This document shows, piece after piece, positions 20,520 through 33,866 of a stretch of 64,000 nucleotides of DNA. A program made the position numbers and the translations under genes. The notes under the pieces were generated by a model. The model was not told where the DNA came from, ran no database searches, and was given only the letters and a program-made list of their open reading frames with translations. This DNA is from Melastoma dodecandrum (lineage: Eukaryota; Streptophyta; Magnoliopsida; Myrtales; Melastomataceae), in assembly GCA_029817715.1 (NCBI GenBank), contig JARUPY010000115.1:62001-126000 (forward strand), written 5' to 3'. The stretch's first letter is position 1, and each line of letters begins with the position of its first letter.

Positions 20520-20640
20520 TTCAAGGACTTAATTGCACTGATTACAAAAATTTTGGGTTTTTCTTGGAAGATGACAAAGGCACTATAAAGGTATCACAGG
20601 AATTTTAATACTTCCAACAGTATTGGGCGAATTATTTTAT

Positions 20641-21030
20641 TTTTTCCACGGTAGTTTGGAGCTTTCCTCCTCCCCTTTTTGACGTTTTGTTCGTAAATGA
20701 AATGAAAGTGGTGCATCCCTTGTCGTGTCCTTCTGAGCTTTTTTTTCTCCGAGACAAAGACAGCCACTGACGTTATTCCCTCCCTATGAGACAGCCACGA
20801 TTTCGGAGATATTTCTTTTGGTAAGAATCATCATCCTTGTCCGCCCGCCAGGACCAATTTGTAATAACGAACCAAATTTATTACCTTCCATTCTCGTCTC
20901 CATCAAATGGGTTGTCGCCACGTGGCGTCTCTGTCTTTCAAATAACAAAACCTTTCCTTTTCTTCTTCTTCTTCTTCTTCTCTGGAGCAGCCGGAAGAAG
21001 AGGGGAAAAAAATTTAATCATTGTTTCGCC
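20641..21030. other. Intergenic: RD19-like promoter region
   Basis: About 390 bp between the approximate viral end and the protease ATG. It contains a (TTC)n-rich leader (20955-20985) and ACGT cores (for example GCCACGTGGCG near 20917). No clear TATA box was found. Confidence 0.4.
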
Positions 21031-22520
<1,490 letters not shown>

Positions 22521-23902
22521 AAAGACAAAAGAAATCCATGATTCCTGGGGATTAATCAGTAATCGCATGGGTAAGTCGTGTTGCCCAAACACCCTTTGGG
22601 TGGGTCTGTGCGCGCGCGTAGTAGTCAAGATGGGGGTGTTGTAATGTTGTAAGAATTTTATTATGGAACTATTTAAGGAGGCCCTAAGATCACAATAAGG
22701 CCCACAAAGAAAAATTTAACGGTCTCATCAAAATTCGAAGGGGAATGAATGCGACGTCGTTGTCGGTCTTTCGGAAATTGAAATTACAAAGGGGGTGAGT
22801 TTGGGGGCAGGGGCATAAAGGAATAAAACCGTTCACGAACCGTACGAGAGTGGCTCGTGAAATGTTCTATAAACTAGCGGAGCTCGAGCTCGCGTTATTT
22901 TTTTAATAAACGAGTTCGATCTCGAACTTGAAAATAAATGGCTAGAATAGTTCGCGAGTATAAAAGAATTTTATGAAATTACATTTTTATTTTAAAAATT
23001 AATATCATTTTATTTAGTTTTTTATTTTTATTTTTTAATTTAATATTAATAATTATAAAAAATTACTACTCGAGCTAGATCCGAGTTCACAGACGAGCCG
23101 AGCTCGAACTTAAACTCGAGCTTCATGTAAATAAACGAACTCGAGCTCGAGCTCTATTATCTTAAATATTATCGAGTCCGATCCCGAACTCGAACCTGAA
23201 ATAACTTAGACGAACCCAAGCTTGAGATAAGTAATATTCGGATTCGGCTCGACTCGTTTATACGCATGGTAGGGAGTTTGACAAATCCGACGTAGTCGCG
23301 ACATCAATCCAATCGTGCGTGGAAATTGGAAATGAAGTTTCCCTCTTCCAGTGTCCAACCTCCTTACGTTTTAACGTACGGGGCAATAATGCCACGCCGC
23401 ACACACAAGCATGGAAAGAAGAAAGAAAGAGCCCTTAGATCATCCCTATGAAAACACCTCCAAATTTAGGACCATAACGTCGCGTCATCCATCATCGTTC
23501 ATTACGTCACGCGGTTGCAATCCAACCCTATAGTCACAGCAATTAATGATGCGAAAGAAAGAAAAGAAAAAAAGGGGGACCAAAGGACGAAGAAGCGGCT
23601 ACCGAAGACTCGTCGTGTCATTCAATGCAAACCCTTGGAAGCATTATATTCCTCCCACCCCAGAATTTGATGAAAGAAAATAAATCAATATTAGATAAAG
23701 GGACGAGCGATTTCGGACCAGTTTTTGTATGTATGAAAATTATTAAAGATAATTACGAGGTTTATTGACTAGGTATTGAAATTTAACAGAAAATCTATTA
23801 ATCATAATTGAAGAGCAAAACTTGAGCCATCCAAGCACAACTTCTGCCCAACTCCCCGTTACTTTCGAAGCGGGAGAAACCGGCCTATCGCCGCGATGAT
23901 AT
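22521..23902. other. Intergenic with a GAGCTC-rich degenerate repeat
   Basis: AT-rich spacer between two tail-facing genes. From about 22840 to 23265 there is a stretch with many CGAGCTCGAG-type words on both strands around an AT-rich core, looking like an old transposon (see separate entry). No coding region was seen. Confidence 0.5.
22835..23265. repeat. Degenerate interspersed repeat rich in GAGCTCG words
   Basis: The ends (GGCTCGTGAAATG... and ...CGGCTCGACTCGTTTATAC) are partly complementary and repeated AAACGAG(T/C)TCGA words lie inside. This suggests a decayed DNA transposon or MITE. No target duplication could be fixed. Confidence 0.35.
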
Positions 23903-25445
23903 TCACGACCTCGGAGGCGGAAAGAACTGCGTACTGGTCATGAATGTGTTGAGTGGAGCCGGGAACAGCAGGGACGTGTCTATCATGGCCGTCGAGGATG
24001 CGTGGTGGCCTCCCGGGACGACGTCCGCGGACCCTCCTTGTGCGATGGGAGTAATGAGGTTCAGCGAGGAGTGAGCCGCGCTGCCTCCAGAGGAGCTCTC
24101 CCCTGGGGGAGAGTTGTTGTAGCGTTGGGCCATGGTGTCCCCATTGATTCCCCCCTGGTCGTAGAGGAGCCCCTTGAAGACGTGCCCCCCGATGCTCACT
24201 GCGGCTTGGTACGCGTATTCCTCGTCTTCCCCGGGGACCTCTGCCGTGCCGCTGAGCCGCACGCATCTTAGCAACGCGGTCGTGTTAACTTCCTCTGGGA
24301 ATGTCCCGGCAACTTCTAACCCTAAATAACACGCACCATCCATCATCACGACACAATAGACACAAACCAAGAAATGGGTCCGATATAACATGAATCCTTT
24401 CATAGCAGATGGTTGATCAACGATCATTCCTTCATCTGACAGTCTTACACAGCTCTGCAAATTACGAGGAATCTGGTCTGGTCATAAAAGAAAGGAAAAG
24501 GAAAGGTTGAAAGAAACGAGGACAGAACAGATAGGGCGGCATACAATGAAATAATAATTAATTATTAATTTACGAAAGAAGAATTGGGGAAGAACAAGGA
24601 AAAGACGGGGATCCCAAAACTTAACAAAGATTCCGGTGATCGAGTAATTTGCACTAATTTCTAGATTTTTAAAAGAACCTTTTTTTTTATCAGCCCTAGG
24701 GATTTGGCCGAATTAAATTGCACCATGAATGAGCTTTGAGCACATTTAACCTTAAATAAAAATAAAAAATAAAAGCTCGATCTTCCATTTTCATCAAAGA
24801 ATTTCGGAAATGAAATTGGGGAATTGTTATCATCAACAGTTGAATTGATCTGATGCTATGTTTTTTTTTTTTTTGGTATTTAATGTTACCTTGAGTGAAG
24901 GAATTAGGGATAATTTCCCTATGCCTCTTGGAAGGCGAACTACTACTCCGAGGAACAAGATCCATATGAAACCCCGAACTCCTCCCGCGTTGCTGAATCT
25001 GCAGCTGCATCTGCTGCTTCTCCCTCCGCTTGGCCGCGGGGACCCACGTGCTCTTCACGTGGGTCTCGCACTCGAAACCCCGGCTCTTGCAACAAGTCCT
25101 GCACCTCATGTGTGCGCACTGCTTCTTCGCCTGGTTCCCGCAGTCCAGGCAGTTCATCCCTCCATTGGACGCCCCCGTCCCCGATCTCCCCCTGACGTGC
25201 CCCGCCGCTCCTGCCCGCCCAGCTAGCAAGGCCGTCGCACCGAAGTGGTACCCTATCGTGTCGTAACAGCTTCCCCCGGGGGCAGGAACAGCCGCGGCCT
25301 GGGGCAAGGACGCGGGGTCGTGCTGGGGCCATAGCTCAAGGACCTCGGTGCTCGCAGCCGGGTAGATCCCCGAGGTGTCGGCGTCTGCGTCCACCTGCTT
25401 GTTGTTGTCGTTGGGGGATGATAGGTAGAAGAAGGGCGATGCCAT
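23903..25445 (-). CDS. SHI-related sequence (SRS/STY/LRP1) transcription factor
   Basis: Two exons on the minus strand, 25445-24890 and 24315-23903, sum to 969 nt or 322 residues with a 574-bp intron. The family's RING-like zinc finger is at residues 99-126 with exact spacing CX2CX7CX4CX2CCX6C, followed by the nuclear-type stretch [14 protein letters not shown]. Exon 2 carries the family-specific IGGH domain ([23 protein letters not shown] in pieces), preceded by LRCVRL. SRS proteins activate auxin biosynthesis (YUC) genes and shape gynoecium, stamens and lateral roots. The intron position between the two domains is the usual one. The SRS class is secure; the exact orthologue is not. Confidence 0.95.
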
Positions 25446-27368
25446 GCTTTTCTTCTTTCCTTTCCTTAGTGGAGGCGATGAGAAGAAGAAGTAGAGGGGG
25501 GAGGATCGAGGATTGACTTGGTATGTTTTTCGGGTTTAGGGAATTGATGAGACAAATATTGAAAGGGGAGGAGTTTCGGGGCTCGAGAAGATACGCCTAA
25601 TTTTTGGACAAACTATAAATGGTCTTGACACGGCCATATTTCATTGTAATGAAACCCCATTTATATTTAATATAAGAAATTTTAAAATTAAAAAAAAAAA
25701 CACTGTTTATCAACCATATTCAATATAAAATCACTTAATTTAAAGTACATTAATGAACTCTTACGTCATGTCATCATGCTTATGTGTTTTATGATTATGT
25801 AACGTAATAATTTCTTGGAAAGTTCTTGCATAAATTTTTGGTTTAAGAGGGGGGAAGGGTAGTAAATAGGGATAGAGAGTAGAGTAGGGTTGGGTTAGGT
25901 TTATTAATATGGGGGGATTTTCGATTTGGATTTGGATTTTATGGGGGAGTTTAGTTTTAGTTTTAGTTTTGTTTAGGTGTAGGGGGGGAGATGGGTTGTA
26001 CAAGTAAATTCACGATTATGGCAAATGGGGGGAGGCGTAGCGTAATTAAGCAACCAATTAGTTGAAAGGCACTGAAATACGTGTATTAATGAGAGTGTGT
26101 TTGCTCCCACTGGATCCAAGCCTGGACGTGGGTTTTATGTCTTCTTATAAAGTGAGGTTTGACCAATCGATCCTCGTTCTTGTTGTTGGTTTCTCCTTTG
26201 AGTTGGCATCTACTTGTTGTCATTGTTGCAACACTTCGTAGATGCACCAACACAGGCCACCACCCCGGATTCGATTCCCATGCATAGGCCGTGCGTCTAA
26301 ATGTAAAAGAAGAAAAAAAAAACAATCCAAAATATGTCCCTTTTTGTGTATGTAATGTTATCGCGTCGGAGCTAGAAAATGAACGAGAGCTTCGACTTCT
26401 TATCGACCCAAAACGAAATCACGACAAGTATTGCCCAGGTTGCGAACGACAAGATCGTCGTGACGACGGTGCAACCGAGGGTTTTGATAATAGAGATTTG
26501 GTTGGTGCATAATAATTCTCTCGCTTTCTGCAACTCGGCCTTCCATAAAATCATGGACGACCGCTCCGACGATACCCCCAAAAGGAAAACCTTTTGTCAT
26601 CTCTCTCTTGTCAATAGTCTTAATCAAAGAAATAATTGACTCAAGCGCCGCCTGCAGCCTTTTAGAGCCGCATTCTTCTCTCTCTAAGTTTCAATTCTCT
26701 AACCAATTACATGTAATAATCCCCCTCCAGTTACATCCCTTCTCTCCTAAGAGACATGGTCGGTTAAATTGTTTTGGGTTATTATTATTAACATCCACAC
26801 TTCCTCCTATGTTTTCTTTTACAAAATTGAAATAAGATTAAGTTTGTAATTTCATAATCAAAGCATCATAAGTAATTCACCCATATTTTGTTTATTGTAG
26901 TACTTGCAATCATCATTCCTATGACCCAGTCAGACAGATGTTTCTTTTCTTTTCTCCACCACCTTCATTTGAATAGAGAAAAGACATAATGATGAACATT
27001 CTTTCTCTTCCTTTTTTTTTTTTGAAGTATTTCCCATGGCTAACGCAAACCCCATATTTGATCATACCAAATTAAAAATCAGCCTCCGAAGAAATCTATA
27101 ATTAAGCTAATAAACCTTTGATTATGCAGCAGAGGTGGTAATAATGACAGGCCCCCACCAATTTGAAGGGCTCAAAACAATTTGTCTCTACACAAACGAC
27201 ACATATCACGAGGCAATTGAATGAATGATTTAATATCATATGATATGCGCCAGCTTATTACTCTCCGAAAAGGCTTTGCCTACCAACAAATGAGTGGCAC
27301 GTTCAGCGCCTCATGAAAGCCCTCACGTGCCTGAGGCCGAGGAGGGCTGATCGTCCGCGATGTCCTGT
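25446..27368. other. Intergenic, AT-rich
   Basis: Upstream region of the SRS gene and spacer to the helicase pseudogene. Contains T/A tracts and a pyrimidine-rich leader near 25446-25510. No gene or RNA was recognised. Confidence 0.5.
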
Positions 27369-27980
27369 TCAGGCGTCTGAGGCAACGCGAGGCTCGGTTT
27401 TTTCCTCTGTTTTTTTTTCCTTTATTTTCTTCAGCAATCCTCTCTGCTCGAGCATTTTGCGTTTCTGACTCGTCTTCTCCTCCGAATTGTCCATCATCTT
27501 CATCGTGGCCCCACGCCTCGCATACCTGTTCAGCAATCGATACAACCAGGATAAATACACAGATGATGCAAGAAGTGAACCTCACGTATCCCTTGGTTGT
27601 CATGTCCTAATATGAATTGGAGATGAACTGTGCCTCGTCAGACTTATATGAATGCTTCAGCCAAATGAAATACGGTTGTTTAGTAATCAAGGAAAGTCCG
27701 TTGATTTATGTAAAATTGCAGCGCATAAGCTAAGTGCAAAATTACATTGTGAAACTGATAGGATGATGTTATCTTTGTAATATCTGAAAGAACCCCTTTC
27801 TATTTGCGTTCGAAATTTTCCAGCTTTTTCTCGATAACAGCTTCAATTTCATGGATTGAAGAGATGTCGATCTGCAAAAACATAGCGAGTCATCGAGATT
27901 ATATACAAAATGTGAGAAATTAACCTAACCAATCATCGAAAGGATTACAGATTTAACAGTCAAACACCACTGAGGACACC

Positions 27981-28622
27981 TGTAAGCGTCCATGGACGGG
28001 TGCTAGGCAAGGCACACGCCCAGGACGGTTCCTTGGGCATGGCTCGTGAGGGAGGCACGAGCAAGCTGGTCATCGGCGACAAGGGAAGCTAGATAGTCGC
28101 TTACTTGGATCAGACGCATGTTGGGGCAGGTCTGACATGACCAGACGGGTGCGGCAGGAGACTCTAGAGCTTCCACTGACGCTACGGCAGGCGACCCTGC
28201 AGCTTCCTCTGACGGATCAGGTGGGAGCAGACGATCCTTTGGCTGCTTAGACTGGGCGACCCTTGATGTCTTCTAGTTGGTTGCGTGATGTATACGTGTA
28301 GAATACATGCATGCCCCATCGCCCCTATAAATAAGAGATGTAAGGGGGCATGGGCAGGACACATTGTAAAGATTGAGTGAGAAATACAATTCGTGCCTTG
28401 GCTATATCCTTGTGTTCCTTCTGTCCTTGCTGAGCGAGTCCTTGTCCTTGCGAGCGTCCTTGAGTGTGAGCGTGAGCGATACACGAGAGTACGTGAGCAA
28501 ACACTTGAGTGAGTGTGGGCGGGGCTAAGGGGAATCCGAACGAGAGGGCTGGTCGTGCTTCTGGGGGAGTTACGACGCCGCCAGGGTCGAGAAATTTCTG
28601 GGTGTGTTTCGTCCCTATGACA
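27981..28622 (+). repeat. Gypsy LTR 1
   Basis: 642 bp, TG...CA ends, TATA box TATAAATAA at 28326-28334. About 26 bp shorter than the other two because it has lost one unit of a GACCCTG(G/C)AGCTTCCTCTGACG repeat. Confidence 0.95.
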
Positions 28623-28647
28623 GTTGGTATCCGAGCTTGGTTCAACT

Positions 28648-29610
28648 ATGGCGAGGCCTACGAACACTGAAAGGATAGAGCGCCTCGAAGTACTGGTGGG
28701 AGATGTTCCTGCTGGTGATTTTCCACCTCTGGTGTCACAACTTGGCCAGATCCATGAGGAGCTGACGTTGCTTGCTAACAAGGTGTCCTCAATCATCGGT
28801 CCTTCGGGGGAAACCTTGGAGGGCGTCCGGGCAGAATATACCCAAATGGTGGGGAAGCTGAATGATCGGCAGGAGGAGCTGGGCAATGAGATTGCCATCC
28901 TCAAGGCTGCTATGGCTGCGTTGTCAATTGGTGGTGAGGGGCGAAGTAAGGTACGGGTTCCAGAGCCTCAATCTTTCGATGGGTGTCGCGATGCGAAGGT
29001 CCTGCAAAACTTCCTCTGGGACGTGGAGCAGTACTTCCTTGCGGCGAAGGTCCCCGAGGCGGAAAGGGTGTCTATTGCGGCAATGTACCTGACTGGAGAT
29101 GCTAAGCTCTGGTGGCGGACACGGGTACGGGACGAGTCGAGTGCTAATCGTCCAAAGATAGAAACGTGGGAAGCCTTGAAGAAAGAGTTGGTGGATCAAT
29201 TCCTTCCGGGGAACACAATATGGGCTGCGAGGGAGGCCTTGAAACAACTCAAGCACTCGGGTTCGGTGCGCAAGTACGTGAAGCAGTTCTCATCTCTTAT
29301 GTTGGTGATCACGGATATGTCGGAGGCCGACAAGCTGCTCAACTTCATGTCCGGTCTTCAATTGTGGGCACAACTTGAGCTGAGGCGGCAGGGCGTTCGT
29401 GACCTTGCTACGGCCGTTGCTACTGCCGACGCGCTTGTTGATTTCCGGGCAAGTGGTGGGAACGACTCGAAGGGAAAGAATGCTGGTCCTGCGAAAGGCC
29501 CATCGCAGGAAAATAAGAAGGGAAAGAAGGGTGCTAAAGCCAAGCGTAAAAAGTCGGGCAGGGGCGGGCAGACCTCCGAAGCATCAAGCGGTTCTGGTGG
29601 TGAGCGATGA
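28648..29610 (+). CDS. Gypsy element 1 gag (capsid part)
   Basis: 320 residues from the ATG 12 bp after the primer binding site. It has a coiled-coil N-terminus ([10 protein letters not shown]), the retrotransposon gag core ([47 protein letters not shown]) and a basic tail ([17 protein letters not shown]). It has no zinc knuckle; that lies in the next frame. The stop TGA overlaps the ATG of pol (ATGA at 29607-29610). Confidence 0.93.
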   Translation: MARPTNTERIERLEVLVGDVPAGDFPPLVSQLGQIHEELTLLANKVSSIIGPSGETLEGVRAEYTQMVGKLNDRQEELGNEIAILKAAMAALSIGGEGRSKVRVPEPQSFDGCRDAKVLQNFLWDVEQYFLAAKVPEAERVSIAAMYLTGDAKLWWRTRVRDESSANRPKIETWEALKKELVDQFLPGNTIWAAREALKQLKHSGSVRKYVKQFSSLMLVITDMSEADKLLNFMSGLQLWAQLELRRQGVRDLATAVATADALVDFRASGGNDSKGKNAGPAKGPSQENKKGKKGAKAKRKKSGRGGQTSEASSGSGGER

Positions 29611-32600
29611 AGGATCCTAAGACCCATCAGGGCTGTTTCATATGCAACGGACCCCATAGAGCGAGGGATTGCCCGAAGAAGGAGAGATTGAATGCCATGC
29701 TCTCCGAGGAGGAAGCTGCCCCTACTCGTGTTGCGCCACTTCAACTACTCAGTGCCCTACGGACTCGAAAGGAAGGTGTCGTGAAGGGTCTAATGTACGT
29801 TCCTCTATCTATCAACGAGCATCAGGTGATGGCAATGGTGGATAGTGGTGCGACCCACAGTTTCGTAGCTGATCGTGTTGTGGGGAGATTGGGGATGGTG
29901 GTCAACGAGCACCTGTGCCGCATCAAGGCGGTAAACTCTCGGAGCCAGCCAGTCGGCGGGATGGCGAAGAGCGTGAAAGTTACCCTCGGCTTATGGGAAG
30001 GATCCCTCGATTTCATGGTAGTTCCTCTTGACGATTTTGATATTATCTTGGGGAACAACTTCTTTGTGGATGCCCAGGTCGCGGTGATACCACATTTGCG
30101 TGGACTGTTCATTGGGGACACGTCCAACCCATGCTTTGTTCAAGGACAATACTTAGAAGGGAAAGCCAGTGATGGGAAATCGGAGATGGTGTCGGCTATG
30201 CAGTTGGCTAAGGGTTGGAAAAAGGGCGAGACGATCTACCTTGCGGCGGTGTTCGAAGTGGAGGAGGCCACGTCCACGGAGATCCCCCAGGTTGTTGAGT
30301 CTATCCTCGATGAGTTCAAGGATGTTATGCCAGCTGAGTTACCAAAGGGTCTTCCTCCTAGGCGGGCGGTGGACCACAAGATCGATCTCCTCCCAGGCAC
30401 TGTTCCCCCTGCTAAGGCTCCTTACCGGATGGCACCAAAAGAGTTAGTGGAGCTAAGAGTTCAATTGGGTGAGCTGCTCGAGTCGGGAAAAATCCAGCCA
30501 TCCAAGGCACCATTTGGAGCTCCTGTCCTGTTCCAGACGAAGCATGACGGCACGTTGAGGCTTTGCGTGGATTATCGTGGGCTGAACAAAGTCACCGTGA
30601 AGAAAAAGTATCATGTTCCGTTGGTGGCTGATTTGTTCGATCGGTTGTCGAAGGCTACCTATTTCTCTAAGCTGGATCTACGGTCGGGATATTGGCAAGT
30701 CCGCATTGCAGAGGGGGATGAGCCCAAAACTACAATGGCAATGAGGTATGGGTCGTTTGAGTTCTTGGTGATGCCTTTCGGCTTAACTAATGCCCCTGCC
30801 ACATTCTGTAACCTGATGAATGAAGTATTCAATGAGTACATTGATGAGTTTGTGGTGGTGTATCTGGATGATATCGTGGTTTACTCGGAGACCCTGGAAG
30901 AGCACCTGAGGCACCTACGGCTTGTCCTATCCAAACTTAGAGAGCACACACTCTATGTTAAGAAGGAGAAATGTGAGTTTTGTGTGCAGGAGATCAACTT
31001 CTTAGGCCATGTGATTGGACGAGGAAGTGTGCGGATGGATATGGGGAAGGTGCGAGTCATTCGAGAATGGCCAGCACCAGGTAAAATCTCAGAACTAAGG
31101 AGCTTCTTGGGACTAGCTAACTACTATCGTCGCTTTGTAAGGAATTACTCTCGACATGTGGCCCCGTTGACGGATTTGCTAAAGAAAGATCAACCCTGGT
31201 GTTGGAATGAGCGGTGTCAGGAGGCATTTGATGACGTGAAGAAAGCCATCTCTTCAGAACCAGTCCTCAAGCTCCCCAGGTTTGATCTACCTTTCGAAGT
31301 ACATACTGATGCTTCTGACCAGGCGGTGGGTGGCGTTCTGGTTCAGGAAGGGCACCCCGTTGCGTTCGAAAGCTGGAAGCTTAAGGACGCTGAGCAGCGG
31401 TACTCTGCCCATGAGAAGGAAATGTTGGCTGTTATCCATTGCTTACGAGTTTGGCGGGTCTATCTGTTAGGGACCACATTCGTGATCAAGACCGACAACG
31501 TAGCGAACACATTCTTCAAAACTCAGAAGACGTTGTCTCCGCGGCAGGCTCGATGGCAAGAGTTCCTAGCTGAGTACGATTTCGAGTGGGAACATCGTCC
31601 GGGAAAGTACGATGTGGTGGCCGATGCACTAAGTCGGAAGCCAATGGAAACGATCGCAGCCATCTCTTCCTTTCATACCGATATCCTTGACAAGGTGCGT
31701 AGCCTAGTCAAAGCTAACCCCACTTACGTGAAGTTGGTCGAGCAGGTCAAAGCTGGGAACTTGCGAAGGTACTGGCTAGAGGACGACTTGCTGTATGGTG
31801 CAGGCCAGCGTCTCTACGTCCCTATCGGCGGGGGACTGCGAGAGCGTATCCTCAGAGAATCCCATGACTCGTTGTGGGCGGGCCACCCGGGGCAGGAACG
31901 AATGATTGCCCTGGTGAAGAGAAGCTACATGTGGCCCCGACTTGAAGAGGATTGTGAAGCTTATGTGCGGTCTTGCCTGGTGTGCCAACAAGACAAGACT
32001 GAGCGACGGAGGGAGGCGGGCTTGCTCCAACCGTTGCCGATTCTAGAGAAGCCTTGGGTGTCGGTTTCGATGGATTTTATTTCAGGATTCCCGAAGGTGG
32101 ACGGGCTATCCTCAGTCATGGTGGTGGTCGATCGCTTCTCCAAGTATGGCATCTTTGTTGCTGCTCCCCATGCGTGCACGGCAGAAGTTGCGGCCGAGCT
32201 GTTCCACAAGAACGTTGTGAAGCATTTTGGGCTGCCGACAGACATTGTGAGTGATTGTGATGCGCGGTTCACGGGCCGTTTCTGGACGCAACTCTTCAGT
32301 TTCTTGGGTTCGGAGCTGAAGTTTTCCACGGCCAATCACCCACAAACCGACAGCCAGACGGAGCGAGCAAACACCTTGTTGGAGGAATTTCTTCGACACT
32401 TCGTGATGGCAAGTCAACGAAACTGGGTTAGTTTACTTGATAGCGCTCAGTTTTGCGATAACCTACACAGGTCGTCCGCGACGGGTTATAGTCCATTCGA
32501 GCTTGCCATTGGGTACCAGCCGCTCACGCCACAAGATGTAGCGCTACAACGGTCCGGTGGCCCCTGTCCAGCTGCCTATCGCTTCGCTCGGGACAAGCAT

Positions 32601-32927
32601 GAGATGCTCAGCGAGGCGCGAGATAGCTTGGAGAAAGCAACACGACGCATGAAGAAGTATGCTGATCAGCGTCGAAGGGCGGTTGAATTCAATGTGGGCG
32701 ACAAGGTCATGCTTAAGCTCACCCCGCAGATTTGGAAGAAAATCAATAGCAAGCGGGTCCATCGTGGTTTGGTGCAAAGGTACGACGGTCCCTTTGAAGT
32801 TGTCAAACGTGTGGGTGCGGTGGCCTACAGGTTGAAGCTGCCTGAGAGGACGAAGATTCATCCAACGTTCCACGTGAGCTTCTTGAAGCCATTCCATGAC
32901 GATGATCGTACCGAAGGGAGAGTCTAA
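29607..32927 (+). CDS. Gypsy element 1 pol: zinc knuckle, protease, RT, RNase H, integrase
   Basis: 1106 residues, open throughout. In order: zinc knuckle [13 protein letters not shown] (near residue 10), protease VDSGATHSF (near 78), reverse transcriptase with [10 protein letters not shown] (near 420), RNase [10 protein letters not shown] (near 565), integrase H2C2 finger (HDSLWAGH ... CLVCQQDK, about 750-790), and integrase Asp (SMDFISG, near 820), Asp (SDCDARF) and Glu (QTERAN). A GPF/Y-like module ([10 protein letters not shown]) follows and it ends [15 protein letters not shown]...GRV. It has Cys and Ser substitutions next to conserved integrase sites ([16 protein letters not shown]) that copy 2 lacks. 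The downstream chromodomain is broken. Confidence 0.95.
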   Translation: MKDPKTHQGCFICNGPHRARDCPKKERLNAMLSEEEAAPTRVAPLQLLSALRTRKEGVVKGLMYVPLSINEHQVMAMVDSGATHSFVADRVVGRLGMVVNEHLCRIKAVNSRSQPVGGMAKSVKVTLGLWEGSLDFMVVPLDDFDIILGNNFFVDAQVAVIPHLRGLFIGDTSNPCFVQGQYLEGKASDGKSEMVSAMQLAKGWKKGETIYLAAVFEVEEATSTEIPQVVESILDEFKDVMPAELPKGLPPRRAVDHKIDLLPGTVPPAKAPYRMAPKELVELRVQLGELLESGKIQPSKAPFGAPVLFQTKHDGTLRLCVDYRGLNKVTVKKKYHVPLVADLFDRLSKATYFSKLDLRSGYWQVRIAEGDEPKTTMAMRYGSFEFLVMPFGLTNAPATFCNLMNEVFNEYIDEFVVVYLDDIVVYSETLEEHLRHLRLVLSKLREHTLYVKKEKCEFCVQEINFLGHVIGRGSVRMDMGKVRVIREWPAPGKISELRSFLGLANYYRRFVRNYSRHVAPLTDLLKKDQPWCWNERCQEAFDDVKKAISSEPVLKLPRFDLPFEVHTDASDQAVGGVLVQEGHPVAFESWKLKDAEQRYSAHEKEMLAVIHCLRVWRVYLLGTTFVIKTDNVANTFFKTQKTLSPRQARWQEFLAEYDFEWEHRPGKYDVVADALSRKPMETIAAISSFHTDILDKVRSLVKANPTYVKLVEQVKAGNLRRYWLEDDLLYGAGQRLYVPIGGGLRERILRESHDSLWAGHPGQERMIALVKRSYMWPRLEEDCEAYVRSCLVCQQDKTERRREAGLLQPLPILEKPWVSVSMDFISGFPKVDGLSSVMVVVDRFSKYGIFVAAPHACTAEVAAELFHKNVVKHFGLPTDIVSDCDARFTGRFWTQLFSFLGSELKFSTANHPQTDSQTERANTLLEEFLRHFVMASQRNWVSLLDSAQFCDNLHRSSATGYSPFELAIGYQPLTPQDVALQRSGGPCPAAYRFARDKHEMLSEARDSLEKATRRMKKYADQRRRAVEFNVGDKVMLKLTPQIWKKINSKRVHRGLVQRYDGPFEVVKRVGAVAYRLKLPERTKIHPTFHVSFLKPFHDDDRTEGRV

Positions 32928-33173
32928 GCAAAACGGGCCCCTCCTACGCGCGGATAGAGCATGAGCTTCAGGTGGAGCGAATACTTGATCATCGCGTCTT
33001 GGGGCAGAGCAAGAAGAATCGTAGAACGGAGTACCTTGTCCAATGGAGGGGCAAGGAGGCGGCAGAGGCTACTTAGGAGATGGCCAACACGTTGTGGCAG
33101 TTCGAGGACGAAGTGCAAGCGTACCTCAGCAAGGCGTCGACGAGGGCGTCGACTTCCTCTGGTGGGGGAAGTT
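32928..33173 (+). pseudogene. Gypsy element 1 chromodomain remnant and polypurine tract
   Basis: Homologous to the intact chromodomain of copy 2, but a one-base loss near 32965-32975 changes frame and the tryptophan of the A-T-W-E motif has become TAG (33074-33076). The PPT is at 33161-33173. Confidence 0.8.
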
Positions 33174-33841
33174 TGTAAGCGCCAATGGACGGGTGCTGGG
33201 CAAGGCACACGCCCAGGAAGGTTCCTTAGGCATGGCTCGTGAGGGAGGCACGAGCAAGCTGGTCATCGGCGACAAGGGAAGCTAGATAGTCGCTTACTTG
33301 GGTCAGACGCATGCTGGGGCAGGTCTGACATGACCAGACGGGTGCGGCAGGAGACTCTGGAGCTTCCACTGACGCTACGGCAGGCGACCCTGGAGCTTCC
33401 TCTGACGCCGCGACCCTGCAGCTTCATCTGACGGATCAGGTGGGAGCAGACGACCCTTGGGCTGCCTAGAGTGGGCGACCCTTGATGTCTTCTAGTTGGT
33501 TGCATGATGTACACATGTAGAATACATGCATGCCCCATCGCCCCTATAAATAAGAGATGTAAGGGGGCATGGGCAATACACATTGTAAAGATTGAGTGAG
33601 CAATACAATTCGTGCCTTGGCCATATCCTTGTGTTTCTTCTGTCCTTGCTGAGCGAGTCCTTGTCCTTGCGAGCGTCCTTGAGTGGGAGCGTGAGCGATA
33701 CACGAGAGTACGTGAGCAAACACTTGAGTGAGTGTGGGCGGGACTAAGGGGAATCCGAACGAGAGGGCTGGTCGTGCTTCTGGGGGAGTTACGACGCCGC
33801 CAGGGTCGAGAAAAATCTAGGTGTGTTTCGTCCCTGTGACA
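33174..33841 (+). repeat. Gypsy LTR 2 (shared, middle)
   Basis: 668 bp. It serves as 3' LTR of copy 1 and 5' LTR of copy 2. It differs from LTR 1 and LTR 3 at several sites where those two agree (for example GCGCCAATGG against GCGTCCATGG at its start). Confidence 0.95.
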
Positions 33842-33866
33842 GTTGGTATCCGAGCTTGGTTCAACT

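Larger units (their letters stand above)
12185..20640 (-). mobile_element. Endogenous pararetrovirus (Caulimoviridae), about one genome length, decayed
   Basis: Read on the minus strand the order is: coat-protein-like region, CCHC finger, movement-protein-like region, aspartic protease, reverse transcriptase, RNase H, a long second reading frame with two CCHC fingers, a TATA-bearing intergenic region, a short coiled-coil frame, and the tRNA-Met primer binding site (12212-12224). No LTRs flank it and no integrase is present, which separates it from Ty3/gypsy elements. The coat-before-movement order resembles cavemo-/solendovirus-like genomes. The coat to RNase H stretch could also once have been a single polyprotein, since the stops between domains are in one frame. 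At least eleven in-frame stops and two frameshifts make it incapable of expressing a full set of proteins. The outer limits are approximate. Confidence 0.9.

Noticed and set aside
12185..20640. Reading the 12-20 kb block as a degenerate Ty3/gypsy element
   Set aside because: No LTRs and no integrase are present, the RT-RNase H is followed by an overlapping extra frame, and capsid and movement-type regions are present. All of this fits a pararetrovirus.
26160..26325. Possible tRNA-derived SINE: B-box-like GGATTCGATTCCC and an A-rich tail
   Set aside because: No A box at the right distance, too little sequence between B box and A tract, and no target duplication could be found.
27280..27603. 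107-residue minus-strand frame that looks like a small secreted peptide (hydrophobic start, possible TATA upstream)
   Set aside because: Another frame of the same strand gives the conserved Lys-rich tail of the DEAD-box helicase (ATMKMMD, QRGLLKKIKEKK) in the right place after the other helicase exons, so the secretory look is a shadow.
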